Below are positions 43,209 to 53,796 of a DNA stretch of 64,000 nt, piece after piece. The first letter of the stretch is position 1; each line of letters begins with the position of its first letter. The notes beneath the pieces are model-generated. The model was given only the letters and a program-made list of their open reading frames with translations. It ran no database searches and was not told the origin of the DNA. Made by a program: the position numbers and the translations under genes. This DNA is from Nothophaeocryptopus gaeumannii (lineage: Eukaryota; Ascomycota; Dothideomycetes; Mycosphaerellales; Mycosphaerellaceae). Where the stretch lies: the NCBI GenBank assembly GCA_031771865.1, contig JASISA010000010.1:1178001-1242000 (forward strand), given 5' to 3'.

Positions 43209-43824
43209 ATGGCTATGCATGATCCAGAACATTCTACCTCGCAAAGGGGGGGGCTTACGAAGAATATGAAGGTGTGTCGTTCCCGCCCTGCCTCGTTTCC
43301 GGTTGGATCAACTGTTCCTCTTCGTCGATGTTCAGATTCTGATACTAACAACCATCATCGACTAGCTCCAAAGAGGAGTCAGTGACAACAGCACGGCTTC
43401 CACCAATAGTCAGCCTACAATCAAGTCCGGTAGAACAATGAGCACCGACTCTACCAACAGCGATGCCAGCTTCCGCACGGCGACTGAAACAGATGCGGTG
43501 GAAGATGTAGACGCCATCACGCCGCTGGGTGAACGCATCGAAGCCATGTCACCAATGGAATCATGTATCCCACCGGAGACAGCTACCGCAGCGGAAGGCG
43601 CCGGAAAGGGTCAAAAGAAACGATCCAAGATGCACAACCGGCTGTCGTCTTTCTGGAAGATGATTGATCCTCCGGAGCTCAACACGAGGACTGGGGTGCT
43701 GCATGACTTGGCCGAGAGGGAGAGGGAAGCTGAGAGGGCCGAGGCGAAGGCGAGAAAGCGGGCCATGGAGGATGACTTTACGCTGTATCGTACCACGGCC
43801 CAAAGGGGGTACAAGCAGCGTTGA
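43209..43824 (+). CDS. Small hypothetical protein with charged C-terminal helix
   Basis: I do not recognise it. Model: exon 1 43209-43271 and exon 2 43366-43824, 173 aa. The 94 bp intron has a TACTAAC branch site, and both sides are phase 0 with no stop, which supports the splice. A shorter protein starting at 43438 (128 aa, with the upstream part as leader) is the main alternative. The frame of exon 1 is open back to an ATG at 43116. The sequence is Ser/Thr-rich and probably disordered, then has a basic KKRSKMHNRLSSFWKMIDP segment and a Glu/Arg/Ala-rich helix (REREAERAEAKARKRA). Exon 1 contains a run of eight Gs. No membrane segment is seen. Confidence 0.5.
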
Positions 43825-44794
43825 AGTGACATTTCAGTGGTGCAGGACGCCAGAGGTGGATCATCAGAATGGAAGCATCGGATCGGGCATGATGACGGGA
43901 CGGCCGAGGAACATTTGAGAATATTGGTGGTCAATGGCGTTCTGATGGGCGCATCATGATGGGAGGAGATGTTTCTTCTAGTTGCAACACTGTCGTTTGA
44001 GCGCGGTGTTTGGGAATGAAGAAGGCGTCTCGTCTACGATCTTTACGATAGTCACGGCTGGGGATGTAGTTGACACGAGCAATCTGACCTTGCGACAAAA
44101 AAGGCGGCGTATCAGGACATCTAAGACAGAGTATTCCTGCTCAGCCGAGCCGTGCTGTCGTTTGAGCGTGATGATAGTTCTATCCACAGCGTGCCGACGC
44201 AGCCGCTCCGACGGCCATCTCCGCTTCAAGAAATGCTTGATTGCCACTAAAACTCTTATTTCAACTCTCAAGCGCGTTGCAGGCTAATTCTAAGGTTGTC
44301 CTCAGGCGGACACGGACACCGGATGTCGCCCCGGTCAGAACTGACTCTAGCTTCACCAGATCAAACCATCACCAGCCTACGAGCCACACACGGCGCATCA
44401 ACTCATCTACCGTTCTGCTTGCCGCACCGAACCGAACCATCTCAAATACGATCTTGGCAACCGGCTCCAGATATGACGGCAAAGCAGTCTACAACACCGC
44501 GAAACTGTCATAGTCAGCAGTACGCTTGGCCAAATGCTCACAGAAACGGCCAGGGATGAATGCGGACCTAAGGCTAACGAATTGGATGCACATCGGTGGA
44601 GTCTATCACATTAGCTGGCCACGCGTGCTCGGCCATCTTTCATCATCATGTTGATGACATGCTGTGTGCGGACCCGCCAACCGAAGGAGAATGAGACGAC
44701 GCTCGGGCAGAGCATACAAAATGACTGCAGCCTCCCAGGGCAATGTAGAGGTAGGTCAGGCCATCATTATTCCCTTCAGTCTACCACCGCCACG
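43825..44794. other. Intergenic, 1.0 kb
   Basis: Promoter side of the oxalate decarboxylase gene. No other gene is supported. Confidence 0.5.
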
Positions 44795-46384
44795 ATGCAG
44801 TTCCTCGACTTGCTGGTAATCTCCAGCTTCACTCAGGCAGTCACAGCCGCGCCATATGACAAGCGACAAGCGATGCAGGGTGCTCCAGCTGGACCCCAGA
44901 TTGACAACCCAGACATTCCGTACGAAGCAGGAGGACCGGTGGGTGCCTCTGGCAACGTTTACGGAGGCCGCGAGTTGCTTGGAAACGCAGGAGACGGAAA
45001 GCCCGCTACCAACATCGGGCCAGGCGTGCCAGCACAAACTGGCTCTACGGACCAAGCAGCAGGACCATACACACTTGTACCCGGCCAAGAAGCAGATGCT
45101 GACCTTGGGTTGTACTTGGATCTGACGGAAGTCGAGAACCCACAGCCTATTCGAGGGGCCAACGGTGGCAGCGATCCCGGCCCAAGAAACGAAGAGATTC
45201 AGCGACAGAACAGCGACTTGCTCGCAAGGCCAGGGACTGATATGGGCGATATTCCCAACGCGAAATGGCCAATGGGACTCTCGTCGGCGAGATCAGGCAC
45301 AGGAGGTGGCAACCCAGGTTGGGCACGGCAACAGAATACCGAGGAACTCCCAATCGCGTCTGCTATGGCAGGTGTCGACATGAGGCTGGCACCTAACGCT
45401 TATCGGGAGCTTCACTGGCACTCAGCAAATGAGTGGGCATACATCTTCAGCGGCGGCGTCAGGATCGCAGCTGTCAATCAGAACGGCGAATCTTATGTCG
45501 ACGATTTGCAGGCTGGCGATCTCTGGTTTTTCCCTGCTGGCGTACCTCATTCTATCCAAGCCACAGAGGAAGGTGTCGAGTTTGTTCTTGTCTTTAATCA
45601 GGGTGACTTCTCGGAGGACGACACCGACCTCGTGACAGAGCTCTTCCTCCGTAACCCTCAAGAGGTCCTAGCCAAGAATTTTCAAACTGATGTCAGCACT
45701 TTCGCCAACCTCCCCAAGAATCAGCGTTACATTTTCAAGGGAGAGCCTATGGAAAAGAATCTCGAAGAAACAAAGGCTGAGGTCAATGGTCCAGCTGGCC
45801 ATCTCCCGTCGAACGAATCGTACAGCTACCACCTTTCAGCGCAAGCACCCTACGTGGTCCCAGGCGGAAGCGTCAAGATCGTCGACCCTACTACCTTCCC
45901 AATCGCGAACAACTTCTCCATGGCTCTCTTCACCATTGAACCAGGTGCGATGCGCGAGATCCACTGGCACTTGACGTCCGACGAATGGAACTTCTTCCTT
46001 CAGGGTCAAGGTCGCGTCACTGTGTTCACGGGACCAACCAACTCCCGTACTTTCGACTTTCAAGCGGGTGATGTTGGGTACGTCCCAGTCGCAAGTAGCC
46101 ACTACGTCGAGAACACCAGCAACGAGACCCTTGTCTACATGGAGATTTTGCAGAGCCCACGATACACGGATATCAGCGCTGCTCAGTGGCTTGGTTTGAC
46201 TCCCAGCCAGGTTGTTCGAGAGACATTGAATGTGCCGCAGAGCTTCATTGATACTTTGCCCAAGACTAAGAGGTATATTGTTCCTGGCAATACGAACTTA
46301 ACGAGCACGAACTTTACTGTTGCGGATTATCCGAATGCGAAGGTTGGCAACACAACCGATAACAACGGCAGTGGAAACCCATAA
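44795..46384 (+). CDS. Secreted bicupin oxalate decarboxylase
   Basis: An intronless 529 aa gene. A signal peptide (MQFLDLLVISSFTQAVTAAP) is followed by a KR-containing short propeptide-like segment and two cupin domains. Cupin 1 has the metal ligands ELHWHSANEW...and GVPHSIQ; cupin 2 has EIHWHLTSDEW and SSHYVEN, so both Mn sites look intact. The flexible lid after cupin 1 reads FSEDDT, keeping the glutamate of the SENST lid that favours decarboxylase over oxidase activity. The enzyme turns oxalate into formate and CO2, usually outside the cell. The open frame extends 49 codons upstream, but only the ATG at 44795 gives a signal peptide. The first neighbour in an accessory catabolic region. 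Confidence 0.9.
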   Translation: MQFLDLLVISSFTQAVTAAPYDKRQAMQGAPAGPQIDNPDIPYEAGGPVGASGNVYGGRELLGNAGDGKPATNIGPGVPAQTGSTDQAAGPYTLVPGQEADADLGLYLDLTEVENPQPIRGANGGSDPGPRNEEIQRQNSDLLARPGTDMGDIPNAKWPMGLSSARSGTGGGNPGWARQQNTEELPIASAMAGVDMRLAPNAYRELHWHSANEWAYIFSGGVRIAAVNQNGESYVDDLQAGDLWFFPAGVPHSIQATEEGVEFVLVFNQGDFSEDDTDLVTELFLRNPQEVLAKNFQTDVSTFANLPKNQRYIFKGEPMEKNLEETKAEVNGPAGHLPSNESYSYHLSAQAPYVVPGGSVKIVDPTTFPIANNFSMALFTIEPGAMREIHWHLTSDEWNFFLQGQGRVTVFTGPTNSRTFDFQAGDVGYVPVASSHYVENTSNETLVYMEILQSPRYTDISAAQWLGLTPSQVVRETLNVPQSFIDTLPKTKRYIVPGNTNLTSTNFTVADYPNAKVGNTTDNNGSGNP

Positions 46385-46610
46385 AGAGCACGAGGTCGAT
46401 AAGCTCCATGAGATAGATGTAGAAATTGTATGAACGACACGAATTGTATGTACTCGCCAATACCACCGCTTCCAATGTTGCCAGCCTGCCCAAAGAACGC
46501 ATTGCTTTGTCAGCAACCTTTCGCTCTTGGAGGATCTCACACTCTTTCAACTGACTTTTGAAACCGTATCTTACTGATATCTGGGATCTTGAGCAACTCC
46601 CTAACACAAC

Positions 46611-47330
46611 ATGCCTCAAATAACCCTCTACCGCAAATCCGGCTCCTGCTCCATCGCAGCCCATATGCTCCTCCACGAACTCGCCATCCCTTTCACGGAT
46701 ATCCCCATGATAACCGTCTCTGACGGCTCTTCTTCCAACGAGTACTACACCCCTTCCCCCTCAACAAACCTCTCTCGTTCCAACTTCCTCAACCTCAACC
46801 CATCCGGCTACGTCCCCGTGCTCGTCATCTCAGAAAACGGAAAGATTGAGATCATCACAGAGCTCGTAGCAGTGTTATCGTACATCTCCTCCCTCAAACC
46901 CGAACGCGGTCTCTTCGGACGTAACGCACTCGAACAAGCCAAAGTGTTAGAATGGATCTCATGGTTACAGACGGGATTACAGGAATATGGTTTCGCGGGA
47001 TATTGGGCACCTCATCGTATGCTCGGTCCCCATATATCCCACACCACTAAACCCGCTGAGGACGCTGTTCGCGCGGAGGGGAAGAGAGTCATATTCCGAG
47101 ATCTAGATCGCATTGAGGATAAGATTGTGGGTCCGTTCGCGATGGGTCAAGAGGTGAGAGTGGTGGATTTCATGTTACATACATTTTGGCGTTGGGCGGG
47201 GGAAGTCGAAGGGAATTCTGATATGGGGAGGAAGTATGAGAAGTGGAAGGGAGTGGTGGAGAGGGTGGAGGGGATGGAGAGTGTGAGGAAAGTTTTGGAG
47301 ATTGAGGGGATAGCGAAACAGTTTGGGTGA
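46611..47330 (+). CDS. Glutathione S-transferase-like protein
   Basis: An intronless 239 aa protein with the two-domain GST layout. The thioredoxin-like N-terminus begins MPQITLYRKSGSCSIAAHMLLHEL, where a Ser/Cys pair occupies the active-site region. LNPSGYVPVL has the conserved cis-Pro, and EIITELVAVLSYI has the glutathione gamma-Glu-binding ITE/S equivalent. The C-terminal part is alpha-helical. It most likely conjugates glutathione to electrophiles or acts as an isomerase; the substrate is unknown. It follows the oxalate decarboxylase gene in the same direction. Confidence 0.82.
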   Translation: MPQITLYRKSGSCSIAAHMLLHELAIPFTDIPMITVSDGSSSNEYYTPSPSTNLSRSNFLNLNPSGYVPVLVISENGKIEIITELVAVLSYISSLKPERGLFGRNALEQAKVLEWISWLQTGLQEYGFAGYWAPHRMLGPHISHTTKPAEDAVRAEGKRVIFRDLDRIEDKIVGPFAMGQEVRVVDFMLHTFWRWAGEVEGNSDMGRKYEKWKGVVERVEGMESVRKVLEIEGIAKQFG

Positions 47331-47650
47331 GGATGTTTGAGATGGGTTGCATGTGATGTTGTTGGTCTTTGCGGTCGAGATTGAGGCCGGGGGAAGGGCT
47401 TGGCCGTGGGCGGCGGAGAGCTTGCGCTATCGGGACTCTCATTACATGCGATCTGTCTGCTCTTGCAGTGTCAGCGAGTCCTAACTTTCAAAGTCCGCTT
47501 CGACAATTCTTGAAGAAGACGGTGAGCGGCACATCATCCGAAGCGCAGGGAGTACACGGGCCGTGGCAATCGTCTTGCGACTCATCTGCTCTGCATTGCA
47601 AGTGTTGCCCATATCATCTCAGATTTGATATCCCAACGACCCTCTGCAAC
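47331..47650. other. Intergenic, 0.3 kb
   Basis: Between the GST-like and aldolase genes. Nothing recognisable beyond promoter space. Confidence 0.5.
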
Positions 47651-48546
47651 ATGCAATCCGCAATCGATACCTCCACCGGCAAGACCCGTTTCCGCGCCTC
47701 TCTAGAGCGAGCATCCAGTGGCGGAAAGCCATGTATCGGACAATGGCTCATGTTTCCCGGCTACACGCTCGCCAGAACAGTCGCGTCCCTAGGCTTTGAC
47801 TGGGTGCTCATAGACTGCGAACATGGCAACATCGATGATGCAGCAATGTACCACGCGGTGGCCGCAGTCGCAAGTGCCGGGTCAAGTCCTGTGGTCCGGA
47901 TACCAGGCAGTGAGCCCTGGATGATCAAGCGGGCGTTTGATTGTGGTGCGCATGGGATAATGGTGCCGATGGTCGAGACCGTGGTATGTCGGTCGAGTGA
48001 CGGTCGTCCGGTGATGCAAGAATCTGACTTTGAGCGCAGGAGCAAGCAACAGCCGTGGCTCGAGCAGCACACTATCCCAACCCAGGGAGCTCCCTGACCG
48101 GAATCCGAGGATGTGGTGGCCTCTTCGCGAATGCCAATTTCAACTTATCACCTTCTGGCTATCTGCAACTAGCCAACGAGCGCATCACCGTCATCGTTCA
48201 AATCGAGTCGCCCGCCGGAGTCTCTAACTGTGAAGCAATCGCTGCGATAGAAGGCATCGATGCCCTTTTCATAGGACCAAACGACTTAGCTTCCAGCATG
48301 GGCTACTTCGCATTTGATCACGCCAAGATACCCGAAGTACAAGTAGCCAGTTTGAAGGTCCTGGAAGCTGCCAGGACGAAAGGAAAGTTCGCCGGTCACT
48401 TCTCCATGGGCGCAGATGATGCTGCCAAGCGCCTTAAGCAAGGTTGGCATTTTGTGAATTGTGGTGCTGATGTAGCTGCCATCACCGGGTGGATGAGCGC
48501 CGAAGCGGCAAAGTTGAGGCAGACAATCGCTGCTCCTGATCGATGA
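47651..48546 (+). CDS. HpcH/HpaI family class II aldolase
   Basis: Two exons, 47651-47983 and 48040-48546, giving 279 aa in exact frame; the intron is 56 bp. The fold motifs are clear: IGQWLMFPG, DWVLIDCEHGNID, GAHGIMVPMVET, ARAAHYPNPG restored after the splice, VQIESPAG with a metal-ligand Glu and GPNDLASSMG with a metal-ligand Asp. The family cleaves or forms 2-keto-3-deoxy or 4-hydroxy-2-oxo acids with pyruvate in catabolism of aromatics and sugars acids. The exact substrate is unknown. The gene lies beside oxalate decarboxylase and FAD monooxygenase genes, which suggests a catabolic setting. Confidence 0.9.
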
Positions 48547-48659
48547 TAGCACTAGGATGGATGATATCGGACGAATTTGGGTGATCAGCCCACTTCTCAA
48601 CGTCTGGCTGGCGGGTGTCTTGTCGTCCATGCGTATACGGACCAATTGAGGCGTCGTCC

Positions 48660-49535
48660 GCGGTCCTGATAGACGCATGTTCCTTGTGGGAGACGAAGAT
48701 CCAATCGTGTATGCGCTTCATGAGACCTGCACCAGCTGGTACATCGCAGCAGATTTGGCATAGACAAGCTACTAGTATAGCATAGAACATCACGCGGCCA
48801 CCTCCGTTGATAAAGTCTTTCGTGATGCTCACTTGGTGGACGTAGTATACTCGGACGATAGCGCATGAGATGGCCACAAAGCCAATGAGGATTATAAAAC
48901 CGATGCTATGAATATTCTAGTCAGTACAAGGCGTGGATTGGATTTTGTAGCGATGCTTACCCGACGTTGCCCTGCCTGCAAAGATTCAACTTCGATATGC
49001 TTGGAATCGGCAGAAGAAGCACAACTAGGTTCAAGAAGACGTCGAGGCGGGAGACCGAATATTGGTACGACGGTTGGTCGATGCACCTCCCGCTGGAACC
49101 CTTGAGTGCCATCCACATGTGATGTATAGGGCTGCATTGAGCCACACCTGTAACTATCAAAGCAACAACACTCCCAATGAGAATGAACACCAGTACCAAG
49201 AGCCAGCCCATAGCGTCGTCACAGGCGGCGGAGGTGGTCAGATCTGCAGGTACAGCAATGCGAGAGAGAGCTTCGTTCCAATTATGATGAAGATGTATAA
49301 CGGCTCTGTGATGTATTGCCAGAACAGGAAATGTACAGCTTCTCCTGCAACACTGTTTTCAATTCTTCGATTGGCGAAGTGGTCACACACGGTCAGACCG
49401 ATGAGAGTACCGAGTGTACCCACGGAGACCAGGTCATCTCATTTGAAGCCAGCACCACGGATGATTCGCAGTTGTGAAAGGATTCGGAAGACTGCGAAGA
49501 AGGCTGCCAAGCCAAAGAGTGTATAAAAAGCCGCA
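48660..49535 (-). pseudogene. Decayed fungal rhodopsin-family (PTH11-like) membrane protein
   Basis: On the minus strand, a chain of frames reads as the fungal rhodopsin-type 7TM domain (PF20684-like). From the N-side: FYTLFGLAAFFAVFRIL, then GAGFK-stop-DDLVS, WQYITEPLYIFIIIGTKLSL, LLVLVFILIGSVVALIVTG, CSPIHHMW, NLVVLLLPIPSISKLNL, GFIILIGFVAISCAIVRVYY. The TGA at 49439-49441 replaces the tryptophan expected in GFKWDD. The frame shifts by 2 bases near 49235-49243 and again near 48757-48768. The intron at 48906-48960 is still intact (GTAAGC, TACTGAC, TAG). No good N-terminus was found. These breaks make it a pseudogene. Confidence 0.75.
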
Positions 49536-50573
49536 GGATGCTTTTTTTTCAAATTTCGGCTAGACGAGCGTCCTTAGAAACGAGGTTGTTTGCAGTCCTG
49601 AGTGAATCCAAAAAGGTCGTTGTCAGTGAGGATGCTCGTCCTGCCCTCATATCTCGAGCTGGTGGTCACAGATCGTTGCCACAGTCTGGACTTGATTCAC
49701 ACGAGACAGTGCAGCTGGGGCTGCCATGCTCGAGGTGCTCGAGGTGGTACAGCGGGATGTAGAGAGAGGATGGGGAATTCAGTCTTGGTGTAGGCAGGAC
49801 CAAGCAGCTGGGTCTCGCTAATCTGATTATTTGTCTTGCCCGAATTTCCGGTTGCAGATCTTCTGGTCGTTTTGTGAGCTAGACGAGGATGGTACGCACA
49901 AGGCATCTTTGGCGAGCTTCTGCGCCAGCTAAAGGCTGCCATTTAGTCTGGCTTGTGTACTTAACGTTCTTGAGTTAGTTGCCATGAAATACTTACCGCA
50001 GTACTCTTGAACTGCAGGGACGTTTTGTGAGGAGAGCGCGGAACGCCTTCTTTGATCACCTACCTGCAACTTGGCGTGGGGTGTAATGACAAGCGCGGGC
50101 TGCGACAACGGCAACGATGGATGCCGCGAGGAACGACAGCCGCGACAGCACGGCTTGCCGTGTGTGTGCCACCTTCTGTGAGCATTCGGATCGCCGTACA
50201 GCGAGCCATGGTCTTGATTGATGGGATTTAATGTGATTTTGCTGAACAGTGGTGATGCTTTGGGACCGGAACGCCGAATGAGGTCCTCTATTTGACTTTT
50301 CGAGGAACAACCAACACCAGAAGCTAGACTTCATACGATATGAAGCGCAAGCCTTGGCCGGCGCATCCAAGATGATCCACCGACCCGGCATGTGGGAAGG
50401 GTTGTCGAGAGGTTAGAGCTTGTCGCTTGTAGAGTTCAGGTGTCCTGCAGATCCTGTAGATTATATTCAATTCAGTTCTCCATCATCAACAGGCAGTGAG
50501 GAGAGCCATAACGGCTCGAGACACTGACTGAGAGGGGAAGGTCACTGCAGTCTCTCCAAAGCGAAGCCCTTCC
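49536..50573. other. Intergenic, 1.0 kb
   Basis: No supported gene. It may include remains of the N-terminal part of the rhodopsin-family pseudogene. Confidence 0.5.
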
Positions 50574-51758
50574 TTACGCCCGGTCTTCAACCTCATTGTA
50601 CTCATACCATTCTTTGCCTTTCCACATAAACTTCGCAGTTGCGAAGGTCACCTCATTCGCAGCTTTCGCCCTTTCTCTCATCCTTTTCTCGAAACCCGTA
50701 ATACTTTCCGGATTGATCCCTTCGTTTGCGAGGGTCTTGCACAAGTCCGTAGCTGTGAGTGCGACTGTGTTGCCTCCCAGGCCACCTTGGGGGCTCATCG
50801 GATGCGCTGCGTCTCCTACCAAAGTGACAACTCCAGCGCCATCAGGCCAAGTACCAATGTCTGGTTTGCTGGAGTGGATTCTGGCACGCACTGCTAGGTC
50901 CCAGTCTGCAAAGTCGAAAAGTGCGCGTATACTGGAGTCCCAGCCCTCGGTCGTTTTGGAGATGTATGTTGCTTTCTCTGCGTTGGTTCGGGGAGGCTGC
51001 GAAGGAACCTCAGTGCTGAATGCCCAGTAGACATAATCCCTTTGCCTGGAGAGACGATTATTGGAGAGTTTAGATATATCCTTATCCCATATGATCGGTT
51101 CTAGAATTAGGTTGCGCTCGGGAAACTTTTGGTCTAGGAAGACGGTCCAGCGCATTGCCCAGGACGGGTACTCCTTCAGAAATTGTGGGCTGATCGTTGT
51201 CCTTCCCCATATCATCTGTCTCTCCATATCGACAAGCTTACGACCAGGTTGTAGCTGGCTTCTCACCTTACTGTGAATCCCGTCAGCGCCAATGAGGAGC
51301 CTGCTGTGCACCTCTTCACCGTCCGCTAGGCTGACATGTACGCCATCGGCTGCGATGCGATATGACTGAAACTTTCTGCCTCGGTGGATACGGTCTTCGA
51401 TCCCTAGACTCAATAGTGACAGCATCCATGTTCGATCTATGGGCGAAGGACCTCTTCCAGGCTTGTGTGGCCGAGGTGCAATATCGAGCGCTGCCAACGT
51501 CCTAGGGTTCCAGAACGCTGGACCAGGGGTTATGAGCTTTGGACGTGTCTGCGTAAACAAGTCTGCGAGCTCCTCGGACAACACCTCATAGATCGCTTCC
51601 GTGCCATCGGTACCAAGTCTGAATCTGTGGCCTTTGGGTCCGGCTGTGAGCTCTTCCTGTTCGAAGATCTCGAAAGGTATTTTGTGTTTCTGCAAGCCCT
51701 GTCCTAGTAGCAGGCCGGAAGATCCTGCTCCAATGATCACAACGGGAAGGTCTGGCAT
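50574..51758 (-). CDS. FAD-dependent monooxygenase
   Basis: An intronless 394 aa class A flavoprotein monooxygenase. It shows PVVIIGAGSSGLLLGQGL at the N-terminus (GxGxxG), LLIGADGIHSKVR (DG motif), and VTLVGDAAHPMSPQGGLGGN (GD motif). The frame is open 28 codons further upstream, but MPDLPVVIIGAG is a typical start. The best fit is the fungal salicylate hydroxylase / FAD-binding domain protein group, although it is clearly distinct from the two other monooxygenases in this window. Substrate unknown. Confidence 0.87.
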   Translation of the reverse strand: MPDLPVVIIGAGSSGLLLGQGLQKHKIPFEIFEQEELTAGPKGHRFRLGTDGTEAIYEVLSEELADLFTQTRPKLITPGPAFWNPRTLAALDIAPRPHKPGRGPSPIDRTWMLSLLSLGIEDRIHRGRKFQSYRIAADGVHVSLADGEEVHSRLLIGADGIHSKVRSQLQPGRKLVDMERQMIWGRTTISPQFLKEYPSWAMRWTVFLDQKFPERNLILEPIIWDKDISKLSNNRLSRQRDYVYWAFSTEVPSQPPRTNAEKATYISKTTEGWDSSIRALFDFADWDLAVRARIHSSKPDIGTWPDGAGVVTLVGDAAHPMSPQGGLGGNTVALTATDLCKTLANEGINPESITGFEKRMRERAKAANEVTFATAKFMWKGKEWYEYNEVEDRA

Positions 51759-52339
51759 TATTCCGATGGTGGTCGACAAGCTGGTGAGAAAGTAGATATC
51801 TCTCGGACGCTTCAAGTTGACAGAGCACCAGCGTCTTTGCAACTGGAAGGCCTCGGACGAATGCCATTACCTGCATTCTGACTCAGCGGAGGATCTTGAG
51901 CTTGACTATGTTCGGACGAAAAGCACAGTCCGCGATCCCTCGACATCATTTGCCTCTTAGAGGTAACGCAGCGCGAGGTGGCAACATGTCTCGGCAGGCT
52001 GACAAGTGTAGAGATCAAGTTGAGCACCCGCTCGGACGCCTTGTTGAAAGTCTGTAGGAATGAAGTGAGTGTCTGAGTGTACCGTACCATCGCTCAGTCG
52101 GCTGCTGCATATCGTATTGATCATGTCAAAGTTGTGCTGGTGAAAGCAGAGAAGGGCTTTCGTGTGTGTTCATCTCGACTTGCGGCTGCCAAGGACACTA
52201 GTCCACTGACTAAGCAGCAGTCTTGCTTTCTCCCTCCTTCCTCTTCGACCATCCTGAGATCACTCCTGCAATCTTCCTCCATGTAACTCATGAGCTGCTG
52301 CTGTTGAGACTTCGCCTTCTGGGTGACCGAGCTACCTTA
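51759..52339. other. Intergenic, 0.6 kb
   Basis: Upstream of the FAD monooxygenase. The N-terminal half of the adjacent DAO-type gene would be expected here but is not found. A possible splice acceptor (ACCTTAG) ends at 52339. Confidence 0.5.
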
Positions 52340-53117
52340 GCTGCCATCAAAGCTCCTGAAGGATTGATAAAGCATACCGGTGCTCAACACTGGGACGCCA
52401 GTGTCAATGTAAGTCAATCATATGACTGGTGTGGTTGAAAGTACTGACCAACTTCGTAGAACTACCATCTCCAATTACCACCACCTTACAACGCCATCAT
52501 CCTCGGTGGAGGCAGACAATTTCTATGCCACAGGCCCGGAGCATGTCTATTCAATGATGAAGAAGACAAGCAAGTCGAAGGGATGGCAGAGTTTTTCCAG
52601 AGCTGGCCCGCAAACGACGTCGTTGGCTGGAAGGGTCCAGATCCGGCAGAGCTCAGCAGAGATGTGAACGAGGGAGGATGCTGGACAGGAAGTAAGTCAT
52701 CAAATTCCACGTTCAAGAGAGGAAGTGAAGAACTGATGCTGGACGATTCACCAAGTCGAAACCACAAGCATCGACTCTTTCCCCTTCATCGGCCCGGTAC
52801 CTAACCGCTCCGGCCATTTTATCGCTGCCGGCTTCGCGGGTCACGGCATGCCACGCATCCTCGGCTCAACCGCACACATCACACCTCTCGTCCTCGATTC
52901 CCTCAAAGTTGCATATACCCCATCTCCGTTGACATCTGCATTTCCGCCATTGCCGAAACCGTTCCATGCTACTCCTGAGCGGGTAGCAAGCCTTCAAAGC
53001 GCGGAAATAGCAGCGGAATTGGAAGCATACAGGAAGAGTTGTGCTGAGAGTGCGAAGAAGCCAGTTTGTCAGGAGGAGAGGTGTAAGCCGATGGTGGGAG
53101 AGGCGAATTTGAATTGA
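52340..53117 (+). pseudogene. 5'-truncated DAO-family FAD-dependent oxidoreductase
   Basis: Three exon-like blocks, 52340-52408, 52460-52691 and 52756-53117, join in frame through two intact introns. They encode the C-terminal half of a DAO-type oxidoreductase: LIKHTGAQHWDAS, YNAIILGGGRQFL, GGCWTG/IETTSIDSFPFIGPVP across the splice, and HFIAAGFAGHGMPRILGSTA. The N-terminal FAD-binding GxGxxG region and a start codon are missing, and no candidate was found in the 0.6 kb upstream. Either the gene is a truncated relic or its 5' exons lie beyond a gap that I could not detect. Confidence 0.7.
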
Positions 53118-53796
53118 GGAGTCGATGAGGGGGGAGGGTTGAAAAGGTGGGTGAACAGGACCATGGCATGGGGTTAATACAGGATCGTTAGTTGGTATAG
53201 ATGTTGGTTGCTCATCACTCGCCGTCACATGCGGATTTTTGTAGATTCAGTCCTACCCTCCATACCTACCAGCACGCTAGGCTCACCTGCGCACAGACTA
53301 TGCACATGAGTATATAACTCCATAGCTGCTGACCCGTTTTCTTCTTTCTCCTCATGCACGCACATCCTCGAAGCCGTGCAAGCCTCCGAAGAGGGCGTGC
53401 TACTGTGCGGGCCATTGCCAGGTCATCATTCTCGTTGATCTTACTACAAGCTGCGAGGTGGAGACCTCGTTTTTGGATATTGCCGGCGGCTAAGGGAGGA
53501 AGAGCGTGGTGAGTGGTGTAGTTATCAGTGGCATCTGCTTCGGCGTAGAGCACAGGTCACATCTGAAATATGAATCAGCTCATCCCTCTCCATCATCTGT
53601 CACTCGCCGAGTCGACAACATATTACTTCAATCAGCTAACTCATGAGAACATATATCCCTGAGGCCAGGGAGACGAAGTAACGAAAACCATAGCTCTCAA
53701 ATTCTTCAAGACGCCATCTACTCCCTATAAACTACATTGCCCATCAAAATCAGATTTTCGCTACCCAGGTCATCGAAACCTTCATCATCAACTCAT
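53118..53796. other. Convergent intergenic region
   Basis: 679 bp; 3' flanks only. Confidence 0.5.

Noticed and set aside
48660..49535. RIP as proven cause of the rhodopsin-family pseudogene
   Set aside because: Only one clear G-to-A nonsense change was seen, together with indels, which RIP does not cause; local base composition is not AT-rich.
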